From Telmatactis stephensoni (lineage: Eukaryota; Cnidaria; Anthozoa; Actiniaria; Isophelliidae): DNA of 64,000 nucleotides. Under the pieces are notes generated by a model. It saw only the letters and a program-made list of their open reading frames with translations. It made no database searches and was not told the DNA's origin. Positions 1-13,200 of the stretch are shown here, one piece after another; positions within the stretch are counted from its first letter, which is position 1, and each line of letters begins with the position of its first letter. The DNA lies in contig JALIZF010001278.1 in the NCBI GenBank assembly GCA_029948255.1, positions 1 to 64,000 of the forward strand, read 5' to 3'. The translations under genes and the position numbers were made by a program.

Positions 1-236
1 TGTATAGATAACTCTTTTAATATAGTTATAAATAAAAGGAATGGTTTCCGTAATGGCCATTTCATTTCCTGTGTATACATGTATGGCACCTACCCAAAAA
101 CTCTATTCAGAGTCCATTTTTATGGCGGCAATAATTCAAGTGTACAAGTGTTACCAGGCTAATATTAATACTAATAGTGTGTAATACTTTGTTTTCTTAA
201 ATTTGCCTTCATATTCATTTATATTTTTTTTATTAG

Positions 237-710
237 GTCTGAATCACCTACACAGGCCTTTTTAATTACTGTCTTATGGTTGTATCGTAAGTTTAAGCCA
301 TTGGTTGACAGTGGTACGCCACATGAAAAAATAGAAGAGGAGATGAAACAAACCATTCTGGCCTATGATAATATGTGCCACTTGGATGGCATGAAAGTTT
401 GTCAAAGCGATCTACCTTTTCCAAGTCCTTTATGCAAAGTATGGAAGTGTATCACCAAAGTGATTGACAAACTACACATCAAAAATCACAAAGATGAGAA
501 GTGTAAAACTCTTCTATAATCCAGAGGGAAAAATTTCTGAAGGATTTAATACGATGGCAGCTGAACAGACCTTTGTATGGGCAAGTAGGCTGAAACGCAT
601 CATTGCGCAATGCCACAGATCCACCAATTTTTTTACCTTCATCGCACCATAAAGCATAGGAATTTATACACACAAAGGTGCCATATGAACAACAAGATGC
701 CACTTTTACC
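237..710 (+). pseudogene. KDZ-like transposase fragment (decayed)
   Basis: A reading frame opens directly after a splice-acceptor-like tract ending TTAG at 236 and runs to about 517, then continues in other frames to about 700. The translated pieces carry YDNMCHLDGMKV, then HIKNHKDEKC, then NTMAAEQTFVW and FYLHRTIKHRN, in the order seen in KDZ-type (Kyakuja-Dileera-Zisupton) transposase-like proteins, where an aspartate, a His/Cys cluster and a Glu-containing EQ.F.W block follow each other. At least two frame changes (near 510 and 610) and a stop near 690 break it, so no functional protein is expected. The family name is from motif memory; a related host-domesticated gene is possible. The 5' part would lie left of this window. 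Confidence 0.5.
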
Positions 711-1204
711 TAAACAATCTATAGATAAACAGCAACATTAATGATGCATGTTTTGTACGGTAGAGTGCAAACACCAAAGTTGTGCCATTAATAGGATGCA
801 AAATATTGCCAAAGTATGCTAATTCTATCATTTTCAAGTGTCTAACCAAGGTTATTTGCCTACATCTCATGGTTTTTAAGTGTATTTGCCATGGAATTTT
901 TATCATTTCTTGATAATAATACAGATAACCAATAAGTAAGAGTTAGTTACCAGGAAACGAGGGCGTTATGCTGTATATCGATGAGTTTTCCAAACCTAAA
1001 AATAAGCATTCAGCCAACTCAATTCGATTTTATAGTCAAATGTTTGATTTTAGAAATGGTTTGAATATTACAAAAGCACGCCTAATCTCAATTCCCACAG
1101 GGAAATACTTACATAAAAATATTTTTTGGCTATCATATTATGGGCCTGTGTTAACAACGTTTTAACAGTTTTGTTATGAGCATCAAGAAAGCCTTAAATT
1201 ACTT
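711..1204. other. AT-rich spacer, nothing supported
   Basis: Only short frames without coding character are present; I see no splice-bounded exon or repeat with clear ends. Confidence 0.5.
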
Positions 1205-1310
1205 TTTGTTTCCCATTCTGTCATCAGTCGATCAGTTAGCATAACGGTTTACGGAGTAGTAGTTATAATCGAAGGGACGGTGGTTTGATTCTCGGTCTGG
1301 ACGACATTTC
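1205..1310 (+). repeat. possible tRNA-derived SINE head
   Basis: The stretch TTAGCATAACGG near 1236 followed about 50 bases later by GGTGGTTTGATTCTC resembles degenerate A and B boxes of an RNA polymerase III promoter, with T-rich sequence after it. Only one copy was found here, so the assignment is weak. Confidence 0.3.
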
Positions 1311-1496
1311 TTCAACTGATTTTTTCTCAATTTAAAAATTTCTTAAGAAAATTTTGAGTCAAAAGTTCAATAATTGTACATTAGAGAATTGTAGAACAGT
1401 AGTATGCCATTACATATTCAAGGTAAATAACTCCATAGATTACAGCAACTTCGCATATAGATCCTGCTAATTCAAATATAAACCTCAAATGTCGAT

Positions 1497-2340
1497 ATAT
1501 AGCTATTTCAATGAGCGTTGTTGGAGAGATTGGCGAATGCACGTCCGAAAGTTACTGTGGGTATTTTTAATTATGGCCAAATTCAGCCATCAAAGGTAGT
1601 CTATACTGTCATTTCCACGAGATTAAGTCTTTTAATGAAGGTTTCTTTGGTATGTCACAGTGTTCATAGACAAACTATACGCATAACTGCGTGAACCCAG
1701 GCACTTTCAGGCTGAGAAGCTGAATGTAAGTGTTGGGATCCCTGTGAACTTTATTACTGACCTTTAAGAAAGTTACTGAAATTGATATTGTTTCTTGATA
1801 ACAAAAGTACTTGTCAAATAATCAATAATGGACATTTATTTATAAGCAGCTAATTGTCAAAATATCGCTTCAAATTATTTCTTCTATATAGACAAAGACT
1901 TTTAAAATTAAACGAAAGTATTATAAGATACTATCATCGATAGGTTCACTCATAATATTGTCCATCCAAACGCCAACGCCGGGGTCAAACGCCCGGGGAA
2001 GCTAAATGGAGGATTTGGTATCTTTTAAGGGTTAAAAATAAAACGCGTGCTGAATTTTTTATTTGTTGGACTTATCTTTTAGGGCTTGAAAAAATAGCAA
2101 ACCGCATTATGCATAGTGATAGCGTTTGATGTTTGTAAATCCAGTCATTAATAAAGGTACTTAAAAAGCATTAAAATTCGTATTTTAGAGGTTGGAATAT
2201 AGGGTGCCACGCCCATTTTGGACAAAGTCTGGTATCTTTTAGGGGTAATTTTTATAACAAAATTCGGACGAGCATCCCCGGTCGTTTGAATCTGGAGTAT
2301 TCACCAATCTCTCTGACCACCGTTTTTGAAATAGCTATAT
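1497..2340. mobile_element. non-autonomous DNA element with ~50-bp TIRs
   Basis: The left end (1497-1548, starting ATATAGCTATTTCAA) is matched by the reverse complement of 2290-2340, both arms containing AGAGATTGG and GAATG. The interior of about 740 bp has no coding frame and holds two diverged copies of GGTATCTTTTA.GGGT near 2018 and 2231. No transposase or clear target duplication beyond flanking TA could be read, so the superfamily is open. Confidence 0.5.
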
Positions 2341-2512
2341 GCGTAGATACTTGATATACAGCCCTGTGGGTAACAAAGAAAACGGAATCAAGTGAAAACT
2401 AAGTGAAGCTATTACCTTTGAAATGCTGTGCTTTTAATGTCATTCTAACTTGTATAAACAAAATAGCTCATCTGCACACTTTTACTGTTACTTTGTCTTG
2501 GGTTTATATCAG

Positions 2513-2658
2513 ACCATATCACAAAATCAAATGTTAAGGAGATTGTCGATGATGAAAATAATAATCTGGAAAGTTTTATTGATTTCCAACAAGTGGCTGA
2601 GCTACAATCTTTAATTCAATTTTCAACTAAAATTAGCAATGACCCAGTGCTAGCTTAA
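2513..2658 (+). CDS. candidate terminal exon of a plus-strand gene
   Basis: Following an acceptor-like tract ending ATATCAG at 2512, an open frame runs about 48 codons to a TAA at 2656. The peptide is hydrophilic (contains KEIVDDENNNLESFIDF) and looks coding. It may be the 3' exon of the KDZ-like gene that starts upstream, but no exon chain connects them convincingly across the TIR element at 1497-2340. It could also be a chance frame. Confidence 0.35.
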
Positions 2659-2980
2659 TACACTTGATCAGTGTATGCTTATTTCAAAATTCTCTAAAAG
2701 GCCTATTGGTCTACAGTAATTAAATCTAGTATGAGATTTGTCAAATTTAGCAACATAACACTTTGAATTAAAAGCTTATTTTAAAGAAACAAAATATTTT
2801 CAGGTAAATGTTACACTACTTTAGATTTTGTGGAATAAGATTCTTTGTTAAATGTTCAATATTCAATAAAACAACTATAATTAATAGAAAAGTTTTCCAA
2901 AATATTTATTCTTGATCTGGTCCTCATTTTTTACCACTTCTTCATTTAAAGTTTCCAAATATTTCTCAACAGTCTGCATG

Positions 2981-3239
2981 CAGGGGAGGATCCAGGACTT
3001 TTTATATGGGGGCTGGCTAAAATTTATACAGTAACCTCTCAGTCTGGAAGACAGTGCAGGCCTAGCGGTAGATATCAAGACTTCCTTGCACACACACATT
3101 TCAAATTTTGTGGTTTTGGTATGGTAGGGGGAGTGGGAAATTTTTTATTCTTGCTCGGGGGATTGCAATTTTTTTCATGAGTTAAGGACATGGTGTGGAA
3201 AATTTTTGGGAACAATAAAAAATTTCACCTGCCCCCCTG
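2981..3239. mobile_element. hAT-like MITE remnant
   Basis: The segment begins CAGGGGAGGATCCAGG and ends GCCCCCCTG, short inverted ends of the CAGGGG type usual for hAT elements, with G-rich and poly-T interior and no open frame. No 8-bp target duplication is evident. Confidence 0.4.
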
Positions 3240-3402
3240 AAATAAAGCATAATTCCAATGTAAAAAGCTACATTCCCTAAAGCATATCACTTGTCTGTGA
3301 AATAAGTCACTGTCTCTTACCAAACTCAGTACATGTCAGAACAAATTTTTAACAACTATGACTGGACAATAAACTTGGCATAATGAAGAAAAAACATAGT
3401 CC

Positions 3403-3598
3403 ATTTTACAGTTCCCACCGCCATCTTGAAAGGTAGCCAAGCCTTTGCATTTGTGGTTTAGCTTGCAGTGATAGATACCTCTTTTCACACCTCGTACAAT
3501 AATTATTTACAGGTATCTATCATTGCATGCTCAACTCCTATCTCATTTCCATGCAAGGCTCAACTAGCTTTCAACGATGGCACCGCCCTCTGTAAAAT
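3403..3598. mobile_element. foldback MITE, 196 bp
   Basis: Two arms of roughly 75 bp, 3403-3481 and 3513-3598, are imperfect reverse complements. The ends are ATTTTACAG and its complement, and both arms carry GATAGATACCT next to the short central loop. No coding capacity. The superfamily cannot be assigned from the ends alone. Confidence 0.55.
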
Positions 3599-3757
3599 AG
3601 ACTGTTTGGAATTGCTTACATGGGTATAAAAGGCTCGATCATGTCAATGCACTATTACTACTTGTGTTACTGTAAAAAAATAATGAACTTGAACTTGAAC
3701 TCACGCGGGTTAAGTGCGCTCACTCTAGTGTAAACACTCTATAATAAGATGTCTAGA

Positions 3758-4275
3758 TTACTTTTTGCTTTGCTTTGAGGGTCGCCTTTTACATCTTTTC
3801 AGGCTTTTGGAGCTCTTCCCATTCTCTGTTTGTTCTCCCCCTTTCCTCCTCCTTGTCATCATTTGGTCTTTGTCTCTCCTTTGGTCTTTGTCTCTCTGCA
3901 GCTGTTCCGCATCCCTCTCTTGCTGTTCCTGATTCGTTTGCTCGCAATCCATCATCTCTTGTTTGTCCAGCACAATTTCCGTGTCATCTGTTTGTTCTCC
4001 CCCTTTCCTCCTCCTTGTCATCATTTGGTCTTCGTCTCTCCTTTGGTCTTTGTCTCTCTGCAGCTGTTCCTCATCCCTCTCTTGCTGTTCCTGATTCGTT
4101 TGCTCGCAATCCATCTCGTTTGTCCAGCACAATTTCCGTGTCATCTGTTTGTTCTCCCCCTTTCCTCCTCCTTGTCATCATTTGGTCTTCGTCTCTCCTT
4201 TGGTCTTTGTCTCTCTGCAGCTGTTCCTCATCCCTCTCTTGCTGTTCCTGATTCGTTTGCTCGCAATCCATCTCT
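3758..4275 (-). repeat. coding-type minisatellite (E/Q/R/D-rich), frame-broken
   Basis: Three copies of a roughly 160-bp unit are recognisable from TGTTTGTTCTCCCC at 3827, 3989 and 4146 (plus-strand reading), giving periods of 162 and 157 bp. On the minus strand each unit encodes a charged coiled-coil-like repeat (core QQERDEEQLQRDKDQR). The 162-bp period keeps frame, while the 157-bp one, lacking 5 bp, does not, so the array cannot be read through in one frame. It lies at the 3' end of the ATPase gene whose last exon terminates at 4178, and was probably part of that gene's coiled-coil tail. Confidence 0.6.
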
Positions 4276-7200
4276 TGTTGGTCCAGCGCAATCTCCTTGT
4301 CTCTCCTTTGCTGTTTCTCCTTTCCCTTGTCATTCCCGGCTGTTTCTCATCCACCCCATCCATCTCAAAAATATGTCCTTCTATATGCCTTCTCTCTGTG
4401 GCCCTTGGGTGTTCCTTCTCTCTTCTCTCTTCTTTGCCGCTCTCACACTCACTGGTCTGCTGTTGGCTTTCCCTCACTTCCTTCTCAATTATCTTACTCT
4501 CGACAGCTGCAATTTTCTCTTTAAGCCTTTGGATTTCTTGTTTGTGAATTGTACAGGATTGGCATTCCGAAGAATCGTCTGTATCTTCTGTAATTTCATG
4601 TGCGGTTGCAACTTGCAGCCCTGAGAATTTGAAATACATAACAAGATTAAGACTGTGTATAGTTATATCGGGGAATGTTTGAGGTGGGTTTTTGTTATCT
4701 AGATGCGCGAGCATATACTCGGAATTCATCATAATCACGTGATTATGATGTCACATGCCTGATTTACGTACATGTGGCATTGTTTGTGGATGTTGCATTG
4801 ACATAGAGTGAAATTGAAAGAAGCTGCATCAAATTTTCCCATGATCATCTGATATATGACATACACAGCCTACACTTGTTTGCACAAGTCTGATTGGCAT
4901 TGAGTTAAAATTACACAAGTTATATTATTTTACTTTTTTTTTCATTTATCTATAATTGTACTTATTATTTTGCACCCTATTCACCAGGGCCCCCGCTGAT
5001 AAACGATGGGACTACCCTGGTGGTAGGGTGGTTCTAATTTTTTAAATAAAGGTTTCTCTCTCTCTCTCTCTCTCTCATTCAATCTTCCCGTGGTCACGTG
5101 ATATGTGATGTCACATTGTAATTGACAGAACACTTCCGCAGTGTTGATAGGAGTTTGTTTGCACAGGTTTGATTAACATCGAGTCAAAATTAGAGAAGTT
5201 ACAGTAAATTTCCCATGGTCACGTGATGTGTGACGTTACATGTGTGATTGATGGCTGACACTTCTGCATCACATTGAACTCTCTGTTGTTTCCTTGGCTA
5301 TGTGTGACATATGTCTTTTTTATGCTTTATAGACATATGTCATGTGAACAGTCGTTGCTTTCGATATACCAAGGGAGACTTATAAGTACCCAACTCTGCA
5401 TGACACGTCATACACTAATGGTATCCTGAGTGATAATAATCAAACAGCTTATGTCACGTGTAAGATAAGGATTATACATATTTTGCCAATATTGATTTGA
5501 TAAGGCTAATGGAGTATCATGGTTGTTCTCTGAACTGAATTAAGCAAAGTAACTTACAGCCATCAATAACTCCAAGTTTTTCATTGGACACAGCACTTCT
5601 AGGAATTTTGATTGACAGCTCTCTATGTCCTTTAGATGCAAAATCTGTTCTGAAATCTGCGCTGGCTCCATCAATAGGATTCAAGATTTCTTTCAGTGTT
5701 GTTGATGTATAAGGAGTTCCTGCATCAGCGAGGAGAGTTTGCATTGCGTTCTTGTGAATATGGATCGCTGCTTGCCCCTGAGAACCTCTTTGTTGTACTG
5801 ATGGTTTTAGAAACTCGCAAACCTGCAAAGTACAATTACAAAGTACAAGTGAATACTTATACAAATACTTATACAAATGACTCAGGGCTGCTTTCTAGAA
5901 CATTTTTGGTTTGAGAAAAAAGAACTTTGGCGAATTAACTGAATATTTAGAGTTATGTGTTTCCTTGGTAATGACTAATAGTGATATAACTACATCAAAA
6001 GGCAAATATGAAAGTTTTACCTCTGCCACTTTTAAAGAAATTGCACTTGATGTATATTGTCTACAGTCAGTGGGAATCCAGTGATTTGGTATGTTAAATT
6101 TGGCCTGTGCAGGGGTAGAACATTTTAGGCTGACTTAATAGTCATGTCGATTTCACACTGATATTTAAAAATCAGCCCATAATGCTTTACTTTGAATTTT
6201 TAATTCTCAAGTTTGCGATCATAAATTTTCTTGACATTTGGCAATAATATTTGTAATAATTGGTTAACATTAACTGGCCAAATTATTCTTTTCACTTGCT
6301 GTGAATGCAATTTTCCTTTGTTTTTTAAACTAATTGTTCAAAATAATGTTGACATGGTTTTTAACTGACAGGGAGCCACAGCACTTTTTGACTTGAAATT
6401 TCACAGGAAAGTAATGTTTGAGCAAAATTAATTTGGACGGAAATGCAGCCTCATAGTTGTTTGAAACAAATAAATTTACCAATTGTTAAAAATTACCTTA
6501 ATTGAACAAATCTGAATGAGCTTGATAAAAATGTTTGAAACTTTGCATGTCTAGAAGCAATTGCCCATACAGTTCAATTGAGTTAATTTTAAAACTTAAG
6601 TTCGAAAAGATGTTGAAACGAACAAAACGTAAATAAAGCGGCACTATCGTTACGTTGCTATGGCAATGACTGCACAAACAAAAAGGTCACTTATGGAAAC
6701 GTCAACTATTTAGTAAGAAGTTGGTGAAATATGAAAACTATAAGATCATTGCTGTAAAAGTTGCAGTCGTTTTTCTTTGGTCGTTGAGAGTCTTAATAAT
6801 TGTAGGAAGCCTCCTTAAGTTGTTACACTGCTAAAAATCTAACAATAAAAAGGTGGTACTGTTCTTTGCTACTTCTTAACTTTACTAATAAGCACATATT
6901 TTACCTTTTCAATAGACTTTGATTGCTCAACCGCATCTATAAAATGAGCTAGAAGATTAGCTAGAGTGCGCACTTCAACCCGTCTTGTTGTTGGGTACAG
7001 ATTAAGGACATGGGGTATCAGATTATTTAACAAATATTCATCGAATTCATCTTTAGATATAACATCATCATCTAAAACCAAGCTTATCACCTAGAAATAT
7101 TAAAGAAAACATTTTCAATATGAAAAAAGTCTGCTACATGTATCAACAAACATTTCTGAAATAATTTTACCATTTTTAACAATATACAAACTAATAATTT

Positions 7201-10200
7201 TATATTGATTTAAAAATCAATATATACATGTATACATATATACATGTACTTCAACGAAACAAATCCTCAAGTGATTTTAGAAACACTACAGAAAATACCA
7301 CTATTGTGATAACAGAAAATAGCAATACTGATACTGTTTTCTGATAACAATAAATTGACTACACATCACACCAAAATCACAATTACCTCAAAAGCAAAAT
7401 ATCTGAAACAGCTGTAGATGCTTGGTAGACGGCGAGGAAGACCTGCCAATGGATTTGTAAAAAATTCAGTGTGTGGTTGTAAATTGGCCTCGTCCAGACC
7501 TACACCCATTCGTATCACTGAGGGCAAACAACAACTGTTAGCAAGGGCAGTAATCTCTTTTCGCTTCTCCAAGAAGGAATCTGGGTCCCCATCAGTTGTA
7601 ATATGCCTAGAGAAGTGGATTGGGATGGTTCTTTCAAAAGACCTGAAAACAGAAGAGCAACTTTTTATACACTTGCAAACATATAAATATTAAAAAATAA
7701 TGAATAATAAATAATCTTCTACAGCAGATCCACGTAGTGGCTATTCTTCTGCTGGCACTCACACTCACTACCTCTACATTGAATATTTTGCATACATCGC
7801 TCAACTCACGTGTTGATTTTTGCTGTGGGAGGAAAAACGGGAGAACCCAGAGAAAAAACCCTCGTGGCATGATAGAGAACAATTAACACATCAAACAAAC
7901 TCAATTCACATATGATCCGAAAGGTCGAGCTGGGACTCGAACCCGAACCACAGCATTGAAAGGCCGGTGCTCTCACCACTCGGCCAACCATGCCACCATA
8001 TTCATATAACAGCCATTTAATTTTGTTAAGATTATATATATATTGCATTTAGTATATTATTTGCATTTAAGAGAAAATTGACAAAGGCATATTGACTGTC
8101 TTTTGAAGGCAACATCTATTTGCATCAAATTGACAAAAAATTCATTGAAAGTCTAATATTGGGGACAATCAAGCATGTTTCGAGAAGAAAATTACTGTAG
8201 GGATTTACCTAAGATCCTCGTTCAAGGAAAAGTTAACTGTAGTGAGGAAGGTTGTTATAGGAATTTCACTGCCTCTGGCCTTTGTTTGCTTTCCTGCCCC
8301 CTGGAAAGATGCGGCGAGGGCTTTTTTCAGAAGGTGGGGTTTAGATGGGTCATCCCAGTATACAGGAAAAGAGCTGTTTACAAGCTCTGATATTACAGAG
8401 TCATTTGTTGACTGACACATGAATGTACCACCGAGGAGCTGGTGGACGAGTTTCAATGCTGTAGTTTTTCCGCTTGCAGTTTCGCCTACTGCCATTGGTG
8501 CAGGGCAGGAACCTGGGAGAAAATTAGGATTGAAACATTAAATGGAATCAAAAGTACACTTTGCATTTCAAAATGAATGAAATGATACCTATAAAAACCT
8601 GCCTTGGAGATACGGCTATCTAGCAGGCTTTTTAGCTCATAAATTATAGACTGGGAAGTGGGGAAAAAGTTTTTGAAATAATACATTAAACAGATACAGC
8701 AATATCCGCTGTAAAGCGAATTGTACCAGCCGTGGTTGATCCATGCAAGGGGATGGATTAATTGGATTCTAGTCCTGCCCCTCCTTTCTACTATTATTCA
8801 AATCAAGCTCAATATTGCCATACTTTGACATCAGGCACAAACCTTTTCCCTACATACACCAAAGTAGCCAGCTTCTGATGAATTTGAATGATGAGCAAAA
8901 TGTCTAAATTTTGTATTTGAGCTCAATACAATGTTGACAGATTAATGAAGGAATTCATATGAACAGCAATTTCATTGTTGATGTAAATATTTCGGCTACA
9001 AGTCATGTAGCCATCATCAGTGAATTAAATGAAGCAAAATTAGTTGCTTCATGTAATTAACTTCATGGGGAGGGGTTTTGGGGGCAAACTCCTGACCCCT
9101 TACCCTCTCGAGTTCTTTATACTGCTTCTAAAACACCAACACATATTAGAGCTGCTCTATAAAAGAAAATCAAAAATATCTTTGTCTATCCTAGAGAAAT
9201 TTTAGGTTAAAGTTTTTGCAAATGAAGAGAGATCTATATATCTATACTGAGATACAGCATGTATACAATTTGTCTGCGCATGTCTAACTTATATGTTTTG
9301 GGCTTGAAATTCATTTGCATATCGAATGCAAGAAATTTTATGTTGACACGGAATATTTGGCTGGCTATCTCGTTCTTCTAAATGATGTTCAACAACCGAA
9401 ATACTAAAACAACTGAAACATGAGCAGTCTACCTACCGCTAGTGCGTTGTGGATAATTATCCAAACGGAAGGCACTCCAGATGGGAAAATATCGCGCGTC
9501 AAAGTCAGTAGAAAGTTGTGAGAAGAACTTAAACTCCGCACTTTCGAGTAATATTGTGGACACTAAATTTATATGTAAGGTACGTTAAGCAGTGGAAGCC
9601 ATTAACAACAAGTTACTGTGTACATTAGACCCGATAAGGGTATTTTAGACTCCATCGATCGTTGAATAATTAGCCATGTTTACTGGAATGTCGTACTTTT
9701 TCGCTCAAAATTCTTGCAATTCACTTTCAAAATTTTACATCTTAGACTGCGCCCCCCAGCAAATTTATTTAGTAATTCGCTTTTTCCATGTTTCTTTCTT
9801 GCAAAACTGAGCTTTTTTTAGTCCAAACTCGTGGTCCCTATACATGTGATCTAAAGCATTTTTGTGAACGTGTTTCCCAGCACGTTGTTTGCATGCAAAT
9901 TTCAGCGATGAATTTATTGCTCTTTTATAAAGTATAAAACGCTGCTTCATACGGCACAAACTGTATGCCTCACAATGTATAAAAATAGGTCATTAACTTC
10001 TAGATAAATGTTGCAGATTATAAAATATAGGCTACCGAATTTAGGTCAATTTTAACAAGGCTTGAACCCGGCTGTAAACATTGCTTGAAATCACATGGAG
10101 GGACCAGGAGTTTCCACCAAGAAAGCTCTGTTTTACAAGAACGAAGCATGGAAAAAGCGTATTATTAAATAATTTTGTTGGGGGGCGCAGTCTAAGATGT

Positions 10201-13200
10201 AAAGAAATTGCAAGAATTTTGCGCGAAAAAGTACGAGATTCCAGTAAACATGGCTAATTATTCAACAATCAATGAAGTGCAGAGTACTCTTATTGGATCC
10301 AATTCACACAGTACCATGTTGGTAATGACATCCATTACTAAATTTACCTTATACATGAATTCAACGCCAACATTATAACTCGAAAGTGCGGAGTTCTGGT
10401 CCTTCTCACAACTTTCTACTGACTTTGACGCGTGATATTTTCCCATCTGGAGTGCCTTCCGTTTGGATAATTATCCACAGCGCACTAGCGGTAGGTAGAC
10501 TGCTCATGTTTCAGTTGTTTTAGTATTTCGGTAGTTGAACATCATTTAGAAGAACGAGATAGCCAGCCAAATATTCCGTGTCAACATAAAATTTCTTGCA
10601 TTCGATATGCAAACTAGACGCACACGTGCGTTCACTCGTGCCCCTGGAGCCCTTTTTAAGAGAGGCTCCAATGACCGGCTTCGTTCGTACTCTTCCCCTA
10701 GCCGTTTCACGCATTCTTCACCATTCCGGGAAATAGCTAACCGTAACAAATTACCTTTTTTGAATCGGCTAACTTAAACTAAAAAATATCTTGATTAGTC
10801 AGTTTGTCTGTCAACAGCTATTAGTGCCTTTGTCTTTCTATTATCATGCATAGGTATTAGATATCTCCAACATGCAAAAATATACCAGTTTTATATTCAA
10901 CTTCTTATTTCACTATATATCTCAATTGTTTGCTGTTTGCTCAATTGTTTCTACAACGGCATATTTGACACAATAACAAATCGTGTATTTTTTCGTTCAT
11001 GTTTCGGATGTTATATATATGAATAAAAGACGTTACGTGACCAAACGCGAAATACAAGGTCAATGGAATCTAGTTTCATGCCATTCCGATATTAAATTAA
11101 AATTCACTACAAAAACCTCTCAAGATCTCTTGAATGCTTGAATGAGGAATATGATTGACTTGCTCCTATGTATGTTTGTTTAGCAACATGCAGGATGAGA
11201 AATTCGTAGATTCCCAGCCCATAGGAAATAGTCTTTATCGCGAGCCGCTTCCTTTCAAGTACTCCATTGAGAGTTCGATATTTGGTCAAAGTATTGGAGA
11301 TGAAGCTCAAAATAACAGCCCATTCTGAAGCTCTTGTAAGTATATAGGTATATCTCGAGTTAAAAGCTCCAAATTACATTGTTCTACTGTAGGAAAAGCC
11401 TGTCTCTGAAAGCTATTTTCTTTGAAGTCGGCCATCTTGCATTCCTAAAGTTCCTGGCTTGTGTTCGCGGTCGCTTAAAGGTGATGAATGAAGGGCATTG
11501 TTTTTACGTTCTTAACCAATCAGAGGTCCCTCAGGACGAACACAGGAAAAAAAAAAAAAACATTTGCAGTTTATAACTCGTTCCCGGCCTTAAGGCCTGG
11601 GCACGAGTAATAATGAATTTCAAGCCCAAAACACAGACATGCGCAGACAAATTGTACACATGCTTATAGATACCTGTCACTGTCACGGATACGATTCACA
11701 TTGTGTTTGACTTATGAATTATTAATGAGTTTTCGAACGTTTCACAAAATTTGTGAAAATCAAGGATGATCGGGGTGTAGCCGAAATATTGACATGTAAT
11801 AGAATGAAATTGTTTCTCGTATATTCCTTCATAATTCAACTGTGTATCCACAAATTACCATGAATGTTGATATGTTAAGCAGCACTTTGATTTTCGTTTA
11901 GCTGTTCATGATTAGTACGTTTCCTTTTTGTCAAACAAATCAGGACACATACAGTATTACCATTAACAAGTACTAACAAGTTTAAACTCTTTAACTGAGG
12001 TTAACTGTAATGACTCTAAATCCTACCAATCACAGCAAGCAGCTTCTTGTAATGAAATGCCGCCAGTCCTCCTGCTAAGAGGGCAATGAATGGATGGAAA
12101 TTTTTACCCATGAAATCTTTTGTGACTTTGATGAAGTCATGCCAATAGAATTCAACTAGTGGCACAGGGATGGCAATTTCTTTCATGAACCGATTGAAGT
12201 CCAGTGACTTTGGTCCTAGTGATGTTCCAATTAGATATGGCACCATCCATACATATTGACTGCTTTCTTCGAGAAGTTCTCCAAACCTGGTGAGCTGACA
12301 AGAAAAATTGATGGCTTTCAAATGTCAGGCATAATAACAGTGAGTCATACTCTATATTCAACAGGACGCCCAAGTGGCGTACACTAGGTAAATCTTGAGA
12401 TGCCATTGCCCCTCACAGCGCATTTAATCCGTGAAACACTAACTGAAAGTCAGTGTATAATAGTTCAATAAGGAGGGGGACGTTGTGTGTGTGTGTGTGT
12501 GTGTGTGTGGGGAGGGGGGGGGGGTCTTGTACACCGCAACACTGCCAAAAAATATATGGCAACACCGCAGCACCGCAAAAAAGTTCGACGAAACACCGTC
12601 ACCGCATTTTTTCAAGAGGAACGCGATAAAACATTTTTGTGAGACCTTAAAATCGCAACACCGCAAAAAAATTTCGCTTCACCGCACATCGCACATAAAA
12701 TAACGTAAACACCGCACATCGCAAGGTTTGTGATCACCGCAATGCAACACCGCAATTTTTCAGCCTCGTTCAAAATCATCGGCCTAGTTTCGATAATGTT
12801 GGTTGGTTGGTTGCTCTTCGATTCATTGCACATGGAGCGAGTGTAGATCACGTAATATCATAACTAAACTAATTACACATTTTTATCACGTAGTTTAGAA
12901 GTCGTCATAACATGGTCAATTTAGGAAATAACTCACCTCTATTAGCAGAGTGGCCCAGGGGGGGTCGGCATCACGTTTCACGTATCAATATTTCCGATAT
13001 TCACGCGTCACGTACAATTTTATCTCGAATTCACGAATCACGAATTTCAACTATAATAAATGTGTCGAAAATCTCGCTTTCCAGCAATTCTATTTTCAGT
13101 TTTTTTGTTTTTGCTCTGTTTGCTTGACCTCAAGTGACGTGGCTCATGGCTCAGTTTACAGTTTACACGTGTTTACAAACAAGTATCACGTAGCAGTCTA

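Noticed and set aside
3775..4624. Long plus-strand Phe/Leu/Ser/Pro-rich frames
   Set aside because: They are antisense shadows of the charged coiled-coil repeat and last exon of the minus-strand ATPase gene.
12439..12703. Short frames on both strands across the (GT)n tract
   Set aside because: Driven by the dinucleotide and CACCGCA words; no splice boundaries.
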